A stretch of 41,602 nt of DNA, taken from Nonlabens dokdonensis (GTDB lineage: Bacteria > Bacteroidota > Bacteroidia > Flavobacteriales > Flavobacteriaceae). Every line of letters begins with the position of its first letter. Position 1 is the first letter of the stretch. The position numbers and the translations under genes are program-made. Positions 15,443 through 24,587 of this stretch are shown piece after piece. The DNA lies in contig NZ_MAAX01000018.1 of the NCBI RefSeq assembly GCF_002162835.1, positions 1 through 41,602 of the forward strand, in the 5' to 3' direction. The notes beneath the pieces are model-generated. The model ran no database searches and was not told where the DNA came from. It was given only the letters and a program-made list of their open reading frames with translations.

Positions 15443-16843
15443 ATGAGTAAGTATGATGTTGCAGTAATAGGATCAGGTCCTGGTGGATATGTAGCCGCAA
15501 TTAGATGCGCACAATTAGGTATGAAAACTGCCATTATTGAAAAATATAACACATTAGGTGGTACATGTCTTAATGTAGGATGTATACCTTCTAAAGCACT
15601 TTTAGACTCTTCACATCATTATGATGATGCTATGAAGCACTTTGAAGAGCATGGTATAGAAATTCCTGGAGAGGTGAAAATCAATTTTGAGAAAATGATT
15701 GCTCGCAAAAAGCAAGTGGTTGATACGACTTGCGCAGGAATCGATTTCTTAATGAAAAAGAACGAGGTAGATGTTTTTACCGGTATGGGATCTTTTGTAG
15801 ATGCTACACACATAAAAATAGAAGGAGAGAAAACGGAAACTATTGAAGCAACAAATACAATTATTGCTACTGGTTCAAAACCAGGTTCACTTCCTTTTAT
15901 TACCCTAGATAAAGAAAGAGTTATCACTTCTACAGAAGCACTTTCTTTAAAAGAAATTCCTAAGCACATGATCGTGATAGGTGGTGGAGTTATAGGTCTT
16001 GAATTAGGTCAGGTATACAAAAGACTCGGAGCTGAAGTTACTGTAATCGAGTATATGGATCGCATCACGCCAGCCATGGATAAAGTTCTCTCTAAAGAAT
16101 TAATGAAAGTTCTCAAAAAGCAAAAAATTAAATTTCACTTATCTCACGCGGTTAATAAGGTTGAACGCAACGGTGATACCGTAACTGTAACTGCCAAAAA
16201 CAAAAAAGGAGAAGAAGTTACTTTTGAAGGAGATTACTGTTTAGTCTCTGTAGGAAGAAGACCTTATACAGATAAGTTAGATGCAACTGCAGCAGGTGTA
16301 AAGATAAATGAACGTGGTCAGGTTGAAGTTAATGATCATATGCAAACTAACGTTTCTAATATCTATGCAATAGGTGACGTAGTAAGAGGAATCATGCTAG
16401 CACATAAAGCAGAGGAAGAAGGTGTTTTTGTAGCAGAAACGATCGCCGGTCAAAAGCCACACATTAATTACAATTTAATTCCTAACGTAGTATACACATG
16501 GCCAGAAGTTGCTAGCGTAGGTAAAACCGAAGAAGAATTAAAAGAAGCAGGAATTGAATATAAAGCAGGATCTTTCCCTATGCGCGCATTAGGAAGATCT
16601 CGTGCCTCTGGAGATATAGACGGTCTTGTAAAAATCCTGGCAGATAAAGTTACTGATGAGGTTCTAGGTGTTCACATGATAGGAGCTCGCGCAGCAGACC
16701 TTATTGCAGAAGGAGTAACCGCAATGGAATTTAGAGCTAGTGCAGAAGATATTGCAAGAATGTCTCACGCTCACCCTACCTATTCTGAAGCAGTAAAAGA
16801 AGCAGCACTTGCTGCGACTGAAGACAGAGCACTTCACGTGTAA
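15443..16843 (+). CDS. lpdA: Dihydrolipoyl dehydrogenase (E3)
   Basis: 466 residues, normal length. Reoxidises dihydrolipoyl groups of the 2-oxoacid dehydrogenase complexes and the glycine cleavage system, with FAD and NAD+. FAD-binding GSGPGGYVAA is at 10-19. The redox disulfide is GGTCLNVGCIPSK with Cys42 and Cys47. The NAD-binding GGGVIGLELGQ lies mid-chain, and the C-terminal active-site HAHPTYSEAVKEA supplies the catalytic His and Glu. It is a single-gene unit: 197 bp from ndh with its own promoter box, and a strong terminator just after the stop. It may serve the E1 encoded at the left edge of the window. Confidence 0.96.
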   Translation: MSKYDVAVIGSGPGGYVAAIRCAQLGMKTAIIEKYNTLGGTCLNVGCIPSKALLDSSHHYDDAMKHFEEHGIEIPGEVKINFEKMIARKKQVVDTTCAGIDFLMKKNEVDVFTGMGSFVDATHIKIEGEKTETIEATNTIIATGSKPGSLPFITLDKERVITSTEALSLKEIPKHMIVIGGGVIGLELGQVYKRLGAEVTVIEYMDRITPAMDKVLSKELMKVLKKQKIKFHLSHAVNKVERNGDTVTVTAKNKKGEEVTFEGDYCLVSVGRRPYTDKLDATAAGVKINERGQVEVNDHMQTNVSNIYAIGDVVRGIMLAHKAEEEGVFVAETIAGQKPHINYNLIPNVVYTWPEVASVGKTEEELKEAGIEYKAGSFPMRALGRSRASGDIDGLVKILADKVTDEVLGVHMIGARAADLIAEGVTAMEFRASAEDIARMSHAHPTYSEAVKEAALAATEDRALHV

Positions 16844-16863
16844 TATCATTTAGATATACTATT

Positions 16864-16897
16864 AAACCGATTTTCTTTAAGAAAGTCGGTTTTTTTG
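16864..16897 (+). terminator. Intrinsic terminator of lpdA
   Basis: AAACCGATTTTC (16864-16875) pairs with GAAAGTCGGTTT (16881-16892) around a 5-nt loop, one G-T pair, followed by a T-run to 16897. Confidence 0.88.
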
Positions 16898-16984
16898 TTT
16901 CTAAATTTTTCCTCTGTTAACATATTATTTACATCTTTTACTCCTCATGTTTACGTATCTAGAGCGACTAACAAAACTTTAAAC

Positions 16985-19234
16985 ATGCTAACACCTTTTC
17001 AATGTTCCGCTTTCGCGAAAGCGATATTAACAACAATCTTTTTCTTCATTTCATACGCTACAATCGCACATAACATTACCGGTTTTGTAAAGGACGAATC
17101 AGGTAAACCCCTTAAGGATGTATATGTGTTACATGTAGAATCTGGCAACCACACACATACTAATGCAAAAGGATATTTTTCACTAGTCGATGTTGAAAGT
17201 AGGGATGAATTACGCTTTTCTCACATCGGTTATGAAGCGAGCAGCACCATTGTGCAAGAGGAGAACGAGGTTTTACAAATTGTCCTTTCCTTAGCTTCTC
17301 TAGACTTAGACGCTATAACTATTAGTAATGACGTAGAAACGCTTAATGTACTTGCTAATGTAGATTTAAAAATTAATCCAGTAACTTCTACTCAAGAATT
17401 ACTGAGAACGGTACCAGGACTTTTTATTGGTCAACACGCTGGTGGCGGGAAAGCAGAACAAATTTTTCTGAGAGGTTTTGACATCGATCATGGTACTGAT
17501 GTAGCTATTAACGTAGATGGAATGCCAGTAAATATGGTATCTCATGCTCACGGACAAGGATATGCAGATCTTCACTTTGTAATACCAGAGACCATTAATA
17601 ACATTTCATACGGTATAGGAAGTTATGATGAAACGGTAGGAAATTTTGCTACTGCAGGACATGTAGATTTTAGAACTAAAAATTATTTAGATAAAAGCAA
17701 TATTACATTTGAAATAGGAGATTTCAATTATCAACGTTATTTAGGATTAGTGCAATTAGTTGATAACTCACATACTTCAGCTTTTGTGGCTACTGAGTAT
17801 TTAACCTTTGACGGTCCTTTTGAAAGTCCGCAGAATTTTGATAGGATTAATCTTTTTGGAAAGCTTCAACATACTGCAGATAATGGAGACCGTTTCAGTA
17901 TGAGTGTTTCTCATTTTGACAGTGAATGGGACGCTAGTGGACAAATTCCTCAAAGAGCAGTTGATCAGGGAATAATTAATCGTTTTGGTGCTATTGATGA
18001 TACAGAAGGTGGAGAGACCTCTAGAACAAGTTTAGTACTTAATTACGACATGGATGTAAGCGATAAGGAAGAGTTGCAAACTACGCTATACTATTCTCAC
18101 TACGACTTCTTGCTGTTTTCTAACTTCACGTTTTTTCTTGAAGACCCTATTAATGGCGATCAAATAAGACAACAAGAATCTCGTGACATACTAGGTTTCA
18201 AAGCAAATTACAAATATAAAACAGAGCTTGCAGGTAATCGATTCAATATTAAAGCTGGTCTAGGATTGCGTAATGATAGAACTGAATCTTCTGGATTATC
18301 ACGAACTTTAAACAGAAGAGAAACTCTTGAAAATATACAGTTAGGTGATATTAATGAAACAAATGCATCAGCTTTTGTAGGAGCAGAGTGGTTTATTGAC
18401 AATTTAATGATAGATGCTGGTCTGAGATTTGAACGATTTAAGTTTAATTACAAGGATGCTCTAGCAGCTACATACGATACTCAATCACAAACTGCTGAAG
18501 CTTTATTACCTAAATTAAATTTTAATTACGAAGTTAGTAATAGCTTAAAGTTGTACTTGAGAAATGGAGTAGGGTTGCACAGTAATGATACAAGAGTAGT
18601 ATTAGAAAATAGTGCCGATAAGATATTACCAAAATCATATGGAAGTGATTTAGGCTCTATCTGGAAAGTAAGTGATAAATTCATTTTAAACAGTGCAATA
18701 TGGTATCTGTTTTTAGAACAAGAATTTGTCTATGTAGGTGACGCAGGAATTGTAGAGCCTAGCGGCAAGACGGAACGTTATGGATTTGATCTAGGTTTTA
18801 AATATCAACTATCAGAGTATTTGTTCTTAGACAGTAACATCAATTATGCTCATGCAAGAGCAATTGAAGAACCAGATGATGAAGATTTTATACCACTGGC
18901 TCCTGAGCTTACTCTAGTAGGTGGAATAAGTCTAAAAAATTATAAAAAATTTAATGCAGGTCTAAGATATCGCTATATAGGAGATCGAGCTGCAAACGAA
19001 GATAATTCTATTGTTGCTGAAGGCTATTTTGTGACAGACTTCAATGTCAACTATGATTTATCTAATAACTTAAGATTAGGAATTGCAGTACAAAACCTTT
19101 TTGATGTAAAATGGAATGAAACTCAATTTGCTACAGAGTCTAGACTGGCAAATGAATCACAGTCTGTAGAAGAAATACATTTTACTCCGGGAACTCCTTT
19201 TTTCATAAGAGGTACTTTGCAGTATTCGTTTTAA
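16985..19234 (+). CDS. TonB-dependent outer-membrane receptor with CarboxypepD_reg-like domain
   Basis: 749 residues from the ATG at 16985. Signal peptide about 1-28, then a CarboxypepD_reg-like domain starting HNITGFVKDESGKPLKDVYV, with a His-containing strand NHTHTNAKGYF. The plug domain follows, with SDVxxLLRTVPG-like STQELLRTVPGLFIGQHAGGG and the distinctive SHAHGQGYADLH. The remaining ~500 residues are a 22-strand-type barrel ending TLQYSF. It imports an unknown ligand powered by TonB; the clustered His residues hint at a metal or metal chelate, by inference only. An in-frame start at 16895 exists but would lie against the lpdA terminator. The palindrome copy at 17008-17023 encodes SAFAKA (8-13) and supplies the only Lys of the signal-peptide n-region. 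No SusD partner follows. Confidence 0.85.
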   Translation: MLTPFQCSAFAKAILTTIFFFISYATIAHNITGFVKDESGKPLKDVYVLHVESGNHTHTNAKGYFSLVDVESRDELRFSHIGYEASSTIVQEENEVLQIVLSLASLDLDAITISNDVETLNVLANVDLKINPVTSTQELLRTVPGLFIGQHAGGGKAEQIFLRGFDIDHGTDVAINVDGMPVNMVSHAHGQGYADLHFVIPETINNISYGIGSYDETVGNFATAGHVDFRTKNYLDKSNITFEIGDFNYQRYLGLVQLVDNSHTSAFVATEYLTFDGPFESPQNFDRINLFGKLQHTADNGDRFSMSVSHFDSEWDASGQIPQRAVDQGIINRFGAIDDTEGGETSRTSLVLNYDMDVSDKEELQTTLYYSHYDFLLFSNFTFFLEDPINGDQIRQQESRDILGFKANYKYKTELAGNRFNIKAGLGLRNDRTESSGLSRTLNRRETLENIQLGDINETNASAFVGAEWFIDNLMIDAGLRFERFKFNYKDALAATYDTQSQTAEALLPKLNFNYEVSNSLKLYLRNGVGLHSNDTRVVLENSADKILPKSYGSDLGSIWKVSDKFILNSAIWYLFLEQEFVYVGDAGIVEPSGKTERYGFDLGFKYQLSEYLFLDSNINYAHARAIEEPDDEDFIPLAPELTLVGGISLKNYKKFNAGLRYRYIGDRAANEDNSIVAEGYFVTDFNVNYDLSNNLRLGIAVQNLFDVKWNETQFATESRLANESQSVEEIHFTPGTPFFIRGTLQYSF
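17008..17023. repeat. Dispersed palindrome copy 5
   Basis: Exact CGCTTTCGCGAAAGCG within codons 8-13 of the TonB receptor, read as AFAKA in its signal peptide. Plus-strand flanks TTC before, A after. Confidence 0.95.
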
Positions 19235-19252
19235 TAATTAAGTTCTTTGAAG

Positions 19253-19286
19253 TGCTATTTTTTAATTAAAATAGCATTTTGCTTTC
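19253..19286 (+). terminator. Probable terminator of the TonB receptor gene
   Basis: TGCTATTTT (19253-19261) and AAAATAGCA (19268-19276) form a 9-bp stem with a 6-nt loop, followed by a T-rich tail. AT-rich stem, so moderate strength. Confidence 0.65.
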
Positions 19287-19305
19287 TTCACAAATATTAC
19301 CTTTG
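19279..19305 (+). promoter_or_regulatory. Promoter of pabB-tilS-dsbD, likely giving a leaderless mRNA
   Basis: TTG (19279-19281), 16 nt, then TACCTTTG (19298-19305). Only five bases separate the -7 box from the pabB ATG at 19311, so transcription should begin at or beside the start codon. Confidence 0.65.
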
Positions 19306-19310
19306 AGATC

Positions 19311-20636
19311 ATGAAGCAAAGACAAATTCATAGTTGTACAATTGAAAAGCCAGCGATTTTTAAAAAGAAATTGCTGGCTTTTTATGCTTCAGAAAAACAT
19401 TTGATATACCTTGAAAGTAATCATGGAAACCTGAAGAACGATACTTATTCTGCGCTTATTGCTGTAGGAGCCATAGATTACATAAAGTGTGACTCTGGTA
19501 ATGCTTTTGAACGTTTAGAGGTGTTTAGGAAAGAATATCAAGACTGGATGTTTGGATTTTTAGGCTATGATCTTAAAAATGAACTAGAGCAATTAAAAAG
19601 TGTTCATGAAGATGTTACTGAGTTTCCAGATTTGTATTTTTTTGTCCCAGAACTGGTTTTTGAATTTACAGAATCTCAAGTAAAGATTCATAGTTATATC
19701 ACATCTCAACCAGCGGCAAATAGACTTATTGAGAATATTAAGAATTATAAAGTTCCAGTTGATGCAAATTTTCCAGAGCAAGGACTGTTGATTGCTAGAG
19801 ATTCTAAAGCAGCTTATCTTGCAAAAGCGCAAAGGTTTCTAGATCATATTCATCGAGGAGATATCTATGAAGCAAATTTTTGTACTCAGTTTTATGCAAG
19901 AGAGGCTTCTTTAAATCCGCAACAGGCATTCTACGACCTTAATGATATTAGTGAACCACCATTTGCTGTTTATGCTCGATTAGGTTCCTATCATATAATG
20001 AGTGCAAGTCCAGAGAGGTATTTAAAAAAGATAGGGAAGCAACTCATTTCTCAACCTATCAAAGGAACAGCAAAAAGATCTTTTCACATCATTGAAGATG
20101 ATATTTTCAAGGATCAACTTTATCATGATCCAAAAGAAAGATCAGAAAATGTAATGATTGTTGACTTAGTAAGAAATGATCTTTCAAAAACAGCTGTGAA
20201 AGGCTCTGTTAAGGTTGAGGAACTTTTTGGAATCTATACGTTTAAGCAAGTACACCAAATGATCAGTACTGTAGTTTCTGAGTTAGATGAAAAATATACC
20301 GCAATTGATGCGATAAAAAGCACGTTTCCTATGGGTAGTATGACTGGAGCACCCAAGATTAGTGCTATGGAAATCATTGAACAAAATGAATCGTTTAAAC
20401 GAGGTTTGTATAGTGGTGCTATAGGTTATTTTACACCTGATGATGACTTTGATTTCAATGTAGTCATTAGAACCATTTTGTATAATCAAGAAAAGAATAC
20501 GCTTTCATTTTCTGTGGGAAGTGCTATTACGGCTGCTGCAAGTCCAGAGAAAGAATATGAAGAATGCTTGCTTAAAGCAAAAGCTCTTTTTGAGGTGCTA
20601 GCAAAACAAGGTTTTGAATTTGAAGAAAAGGTGTAA
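19311..20636 (+). CDS. pabB: Aminodeoxychorismate synthase component I (chorismate-binding)
   Basis: 441 residues, cytosolic. Converts chorismate and ammonia to 4-amino-4-deoxychorismate for folate synthesis. The chorismate-binding domain is complete: GDIYEANFCTQF (about 183-194), SASPERYLKKIGKQLISQPIKGTAKR, DLVRNDLSKTA and FPMGSMTGAPKISAMEIIEQ, GAIGYF. It lacks a glutaminase domain, so a PabA partner must be encoded elsewhere. Anthranilate synthase TrpE is the alternative, but the N-terminus and PIKGTAKR favour PabB. First gene of a coupled operon: its TAA overlaps the tilS ATG by one base. An intrinsic-terminator-like hairpin lies within codons 12-25. Confidence 0.88.
   Translation: MKQRQIHSCTIEKPAIFKKKLLAFYASEKHLIYLESNHGNLKNDTYSALIAVGAIDYIKCDSGNAFERLEVFRKEYQDWMFGFLGYDLKNELEQLKSVHEDVTEFPDLYFFVPELVFEFTESQVKIHSYITSQPAANRLIENIKNYKVPVDANFPEQGLLIARDSKAAYLAKAQRFLDHIHRGDIYEANFCTQFYAREASLNPQQAFYDLNDISEPPFAVYARLGSYHIMSASPERYLKKIGKQLISQPIKGTAKRSFHIIEDDIFKDQLYHDPKERSENVMIVDLVRNDLSKTAVKGSVKVEELFGIYTFKQVHQMISTVVSELDEKYTAIDAIKSTFPMGSMTGAPKISAMEIIEQNESFKRGLYSGAIGYFTPDDDFDFNVVIRTILYNQEKNTLSFSVGSAITAAASPEKEYEECLLKAKALFEVLAKQGFEFEEKV
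19345..19383 (+). terminator. Terminator-like hairpin inside the start of pabB (possible attenuator)
   Basis: AAAAGCCAGC (19345-19354) and GCTGGCTTTT (19373-19382) are perfect 10-bp arms. The stem extends inward five more pairs (one G-T) to a loop at 19360-19367 and ends in five Ts (19379-19383). It is the structure of an intrinsic terminator, lying 35 nt after the ATG and read as KPAIFKKKLLAF. Confidence 0.7.
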
Positions 20637-21967
20637 TGTTAGAAAGGTTCAAAGAACATATTAAAAAGAACTATCCCGAGATTCTTTCAAGAAAAGTAGC
20701 TGTTGCTTGCAGTGGAGGAAAGGATAGTACTGTTCTAGTACATTTATTACATGCCTGCCAGCTTAAGTTTGATATCATACATTGTAATTTTAATTTAAGA
20801 GGAGCAGAGAGTGATCAAGATGAAGACTTCGTAACTGAACTAGCAATACACTTAGAGAATAAAGTTTACACCTTACATTTTGATACGGAAAAAGCTGCAC
20901 AACAACGAGGAATAAGTATTCAAATGGCAGCTAGAGATTTGAGATATGAGGCTTTTGAAGAAATAGCTATAGAGAACGATATAAAGCATGTGCTAGTAGC
21001 GCATCATATGGACGATCAATTAGAAACTTTTCTAATTAACTTAGGTCGTGGCGCTGGAATTCATGGTTTAACCGGTATAAGAGATCGCAATGGCATCATC
21101 TTACGCCCTTTATTAGATTTTTCTAGTAAGGAAATTGAGGAGTATGCACTTCAAAACAAAATCAAATGGCGAGAAGACAGTAGCAACACCTCAACAAAAT
21201 ACCTGCGCAATAAACTACGTCACGACTTAATTCCTTTACTTAAGGATGTTTTGCCTCATCTAGATAATAACTTTTCAAAAACTCTTAGTTATCTAAAAGA
21301 TTCAGAAGTATTATTAGATGTTGAGGTAGCCCGCTTTCGCGAAAGCGGAACTACAATTAATAATGGTAATCTCTTTATAAATATTGAAAAGTTAAAAGCT
21401 ACCGTCCAGCCTCGTGCTTATCTTTTTGAGTTACTTAGAGAATACTCATTTCATATCGATGATGCAATGAATCTTTTAGATGGTGAAAACGGTAAATTTA
21501 TTAAGTCAGGAGACGTAAAATTAATTAAGAATAACTCTGATTTAGAACTAACTAAGATGGTAACACACCAGAATTTGTATGAAAAAATAGATGTAAAAAA
21601 TGGATCATTACAGCTTCCTGAAGGTCGTCTTCAAGTTCAACTAGTGAAAACGCAGGAACCTTTAGATTATTTAAAATCAGTATTACCTGATAAAAACAAA
21701 TTACTTATCGATAGTGATGGTATTGCTGGCCCATTAGTACTTAGGAACTGGGAAAAAGGTGATCGCATGAGTCCTTATGGGATGAAAGGAACTAAATTAA
21801 TAAGTGATTTTTTAACAGATCTTAAAATTACTTCATTAAAACGAGAAAAATCCTTAGTATTGACATGTGATAGCGACATCATCTGGCTTCTAGGAATAAG
21901 GACAAGCAAACATTATACTGTTACAGAAAAGACAACAACTATTTTAGAAATAACTATTGAATTATGA
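20636..21967 (+). CDS. tilS: tRNA(Ile)-lysidine synthase
   Basis: 443 residues, cytosolic. Attaches lysine to C34 of the tRNA(Ile2) anticodon with ATP, so that it reads AUA; essential in most bacteria. The PP-loop SGGKDST is at 26-32, followed by HCNFNLRGAESDQDE, VAHHMDDQLETFLINLGRGAGIHGLTG and REDSSNTSTKYLRNKLRHDLIP, all standard. The C-terminal domain (RNWEKGDRMSPYGMKGTKLISDFLTD) is also present. An exact palindrome copy (21332-21347) encodes RFRESG around 233-238, in the linker after the catalytic domain. The ATG overlaps the pabB stop by one base, and the end overlaps dsbD by four (ATGA), so all three genes are coupled. Confidence 0.95.
   Translation: MLERFKEHIKKNYPEILSRKVAVACSGGKDSTVLVHLLHACQLKFDIIHCNFNLRGAESDQDEDFVTELAIHLENKVYTLHFDTEKAAQQRGISIQMAARDLRYEAFEEIAIENDIKHVLVAHHMDDQLETFLINLGRGAGIHGLTGIRDRNGIILRPLLDFSSKEIEEYALQNKIKWREDSSNTSTKYLRNKLRHDLIPLLKDVLPHLDNNFSKTLSYLKDSEVLLDVEVARFRESGTTINNGNLFINIEKLKATVQPRAYLFELLREYSFHIDDAMNLLDGENGKFIKSGDVKLIKNNSDLELTKMVTHQNLYEKIDVKNGSLQLPEGRLQVQLVKTQEPLDYLKSVLPDKNKLLIDSDGIAGPLVLRNWEKGDRMSPYGMKGTKLISDFLTDLKITSLKREKSLVLTCDSDIIWLLGIRTSKHYTVTEKTTTILEITIEL
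21332..21347. repeat. Dispersed palindrome copy 6
   Basis: Exact CGCTTTCGCGAAAGCG in tilS, extended to 18 bp by flanking C and G (21331-21348). Read as RFRESG. Confidence 0.95.
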
Positions 21968-24012
21968 AAAAGCTTCTTTTTGTATTAACAGCCATTATTT
22001 CATTACACCTATATGCGCAAGAAGATCCTGCATCTTGGACCACTGAAGTTAATAAAATTTCTGACACAGAATATGAGCTAGTTACTACGGCGATTCTAGA
22101 GCCTGGATGGCATCTATACTCTCAAACTTCTGTAGGTGATGATCTAGGACCAGTTGCGACCACTATAAGTTTCTATGAAGTAGAAGAGAAGATTGAGCTC
22201 ATTGGGGTAAATAAGGAAATAGGTTCTTATGCAGAGTTTTCTCCAGTATGGGAATTTAACGTGTATCAATTTTCAGATATAGCGGTATTTAAACAGAAAA
22301 TTAAGTTATTAGACACTGATTTACAATATATTGTGGGAGAGGCTTTTTTTATGACTTGTGATGAAGAAAGATGTTTAAGACCTACAGGTAAACCTTTGTT
22401 TTATAAAATAAATTCTAGTGCTCAAATTCCAGAAGGTGCAGAAAATATAATAGAGCGTTATTTAGACGAAGAGCGTGAACCTCTGGTAGCAAAGGGAGCT
22501 CCAGCATCAGAAATACCATTTAAAGAAGGAAATAAATCTTCAGATAAGGAAGTAGAATCTTCAAAAAAAAAAGATAAAGAAGACGATATAGTTGTTGATG
22601 ATGATAAAGATAGAAGTCTTTGGACTATTTTTATTATTGCTTTTTTATCAGGTTTTGCGGCGTTGTTAACGCCGTGTGTTTTCCCAATGATTCCTCTTAC
22701 GGTGAGTTTTTTTACTAAGCAGAGTAAAAATAGAGCAAAGGGAATTTCTAATGCTATCTTATATGGCGTTTTTATAATAGTTATTTATGTCTTATTGGGA
22801 ACTGTTGTCACAGCAATATTTGGTTCTGAGTCACTGAACGAATTGAGTACCAACGTTTATTTTAATGTTGCATTTTTTATAATCTTGGTGATTTTTGCAA
22901 TATCATTTCTTGGAGCATTTGAGATTAGATTACCACAATCTTGGGCTAATAAAGCCGATGAAAAAGCTAATCGTGGTGGAATTGCGGGAATTTTCTTCAT
23001 GGCACTAGCTCTTGCGATAGTTTCTTTCTCATGCACTGGACCTATTGTAGGTTCGCTTATTGTTGAAGCAGCATCTAAAGGAGGAATTGCACCGGTTATA
23101 GGGATGTTAGGGTTTTCACTTGCGATTGCATTACCTTTTGCACTGTTTGCGATTTTTCCAGGTTGGATGAATTCACTTCCTAAATCTGGCGGATGGTTGA
23201 ACACTGTAAAAGTAGTTTTAGGATTTCTAGAGCTTGCTCTAGCGCTTAAGTTCTTATCTGCTGCAGATTTAGTTTATCAAACTCATTTGATAGAAAGAGA
23301 AGTCTTTATAACTTTATGGATAGCGATTTTTGGTGTGCTCGCTTTATATCTATTGGGTAAAATAAAGTTGCCTCATGATGGTCCAGAAAATAGTATTTCA
23401 GTAGGTAGGCTAATTATGGGTTTAATAGTTCTCACTTTTACTATTTATATGATTCCTGGTCTTTGGGGAGCGCCATTGAAGATTATTTCAGGGTTTCCAC
23501 CACCATTAAATTATGCTGAATCACCTTATGGTGTTGGATATACTAAAATTGAATCTACTAAACAGTTGCCTGAAGGAGCTCACTTAGCAGTTCATGATAT
23601 CGTAGCTTTCCACGATTATGAAAAAGGTCTTGCATATGCTCAAATAGTTGATAAACCTATATTAATAGATTTTACTGGATGGGCTTGCGTGAACTGTCGT
23701 AAGATGGAAGAGCGTGTATGGAGTGATCCCAAAGTATTAAATATGCTTAAAAATGAATTTGTTCTCATATCACTTTATGTGGACGATAGAAATCGCCTGC
23801 CCGAAAGTGAACAGTATATTTCAGAGGTGACAGGAAAAAAAGTGAGAACAATTGGTGACAAATGGATGGAGTTTCAAAGAAATAATTATGCAACTGCTGC
23901 CCAACCGCTTTATGTCATTCAAGATTCTAAAGGTAATGATATAGGAAAACCTATAGATTACACTCCTGAGGTTGATATTTATGAGGCTTGGCTCAGAAAT
24001 GGCGTAGATTAA
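21964..24012 (+). CDS. dsbD: Thiol:disulfide interchange protein DsbD
   Basis: 682 residues. Carries electrons from cytosolic thioredoxin across the inner membrane to periplasmic thiols. Order: signal peptide (1-18), periplasmic N-terminal DsbD-alpha domain with Cys132 and Cys137 (FFMTCDEERCLRPT), a charged Lys/Asp/Glu linker (about 185-218), and an eight-helix CcdA-like membrane domain with the redox cysteines in LLTPCVFPMIPL and SFSCTGPIVG. The C-terminal thioredoxin domain has Cys575-Val-Asn-Cys578 in TGWACVNCRKMEE. All six expected Cys are present. Last gene of pabB-tilS-dsbD, overlapping tilS by four bases, then a strong terminator. It may support folding of exported Cys proteins such as the pair at 10-11 kb. 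Confidence 0.93.
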   Translation: MKKLLFVLTAIISLHLYAQEDPASWTTEVNKISDTEYELVTTAILEPGWHLYSQTSVGDDLGPVATTISFYEVEEKIELIGVNKEIGSYAEFSPVWEFNVYQFSDIAVFKQKIKLLDTDLQYIVGEAFFMTCDEERCLRPTGKPLFYKINSSAQIPEGAENIIERYLDEEREPLVAKGAPASEIPFKEGNKSSDKEVESSKKKDKEDDIVVDDDKDRSLWTIFIIAFLSGFAALLTPCVFPMIPLTVSFFTKQSKNRAKGISNAILYGVFIIVIYVLLGTVVTAIFGSESLNELSTNVYFNVAFFIILVIFAISFLGAFEIRLPQSWANKADEKANRGGIAGIFFMALALAIVSFSCTGPIVGSLIVEAASKGGIAPVIGMLGFSLAIALPFALFAIFPGWMNSLPKSGGWLNTVKVVLGFLELALALKFLSAADLVYQTHLIEREVFITLWIAIFGVLALYLLGKIKLPHDGPENSISVGRLIMGLIVLTFTIYMIPGLWGAPLKIISGFPPPLNYAESPYGVGYTKIESTKQLPEGAHLAVHDIVAFHDYEKGLAYAQIVDKPILIDFTGWACVNCRKMEERVWSDPKVLNMLKNEFVLISLYVDDRNRLPESEQYISEVTGKKVRTIGDKWMEFQRNNYATAAQPLYVIQDSKGNDIGKPIDYTPEVDIYEAWLRNGVD

Positions 24013-24031
24013 ATAAATTTTAAAGTTTAAT

Positions 24032-24063
24032 AAAAAACCGACTTTGTAAGAAGTCGGTTTTTT
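24032..24063 (+). terminator. Intrinsic terminator of the pabB-tilS-dsbD operon
   Basis: Thirteen-base arms (24032-24044 and 24051-24063) around a 6-nt loop; CCGACTT/AAGTCGG core flanked by A-run and T-run, so it may work both ways. Confidence 0.9.
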
Positions 24064-24460
24064 ATTTTCTTCATTTAGTTTAAATACAAAAGTCTATAAC
24101 CAATTTTCAAAAATTGTTAGTCCATTTTAAATTCGAAACAATGTGATTTTTTTATAATTGTTTGCAGATATTTTAAAATCACGTTGAAAGTATTTCCGAT
24201 TCACTTAGAGATTACTACTCTTTGAAACTTAATGCAGTCTAGAATTAATTGGAATCAACCTTAATGAGCCTTACAATAAGAAATGAAGTATCATAAGTCA
24301 ATGGTGAATTTATTGTCGTAAAACCTTTAATTTCCCGTTTTAAACCTCATGATTTTAGTCAAATAAAAATTGTTTTCTAATAGCAACTGTTTGATGACTG
24401 TTCATATCAGAAATATAAGTATTCTAGGTCAAACTTAACCAAATAACGAACTTACAATTG

Positions 24461-24488
24461 AGTCAACATATTATTAAGGATGTTGACT
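24461..24488. other. Orphan hairpin, AGTCAACAT / ATGTTGACT
   Basis: Perfect 9-bp arms (24461-24469, 24480-24488) with a 10-nt loop, followed on the plus strand by TTTTGAG. Not adjacent to any gene end; could end a small RNA read from within the gap, or be chance. Confidence 0.4.
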
Positions 24489-24556
24489 TTTGAGTCTTGT
24501 TGTTATAGTGCTATTATTAAAGGTCTACTATTATGCAAACATGTTAAAATAAGAAC

Positions 24557-24587
24557 ATAAAAAAAGGGTCGCAAACTGCGACCCTTT
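24557..24587 (-). terminator. Intrinsic terminator of the OmpA-family gene
   Basis: AAAGGGTCGCA (24563-24573) and TGCGACCCTTT (24577-24587) form an 11-bp GC-rich stem with a 3-nt loop. T-run follows on the minus strand (plus-strand As 24557-24565). Confidence 0.92.

Noticed and set aside
15619-15969. Antisense frame of 116 codons in lpdA; similar antisense frames at 22857-23204 and 3529-3810
   Set aside because: All lie opposite well-conserved enzymes (lpdA, dsbD, LOG) and show no independent promoter or motif.
16895-16984. Extended N-terminus of the TonB receptor
   Set aside because: It would begin inside the T-run of the lpdA terminator and place 30 non-signal residues before a normal signal peptide; the ATG at 16985 is preferred.
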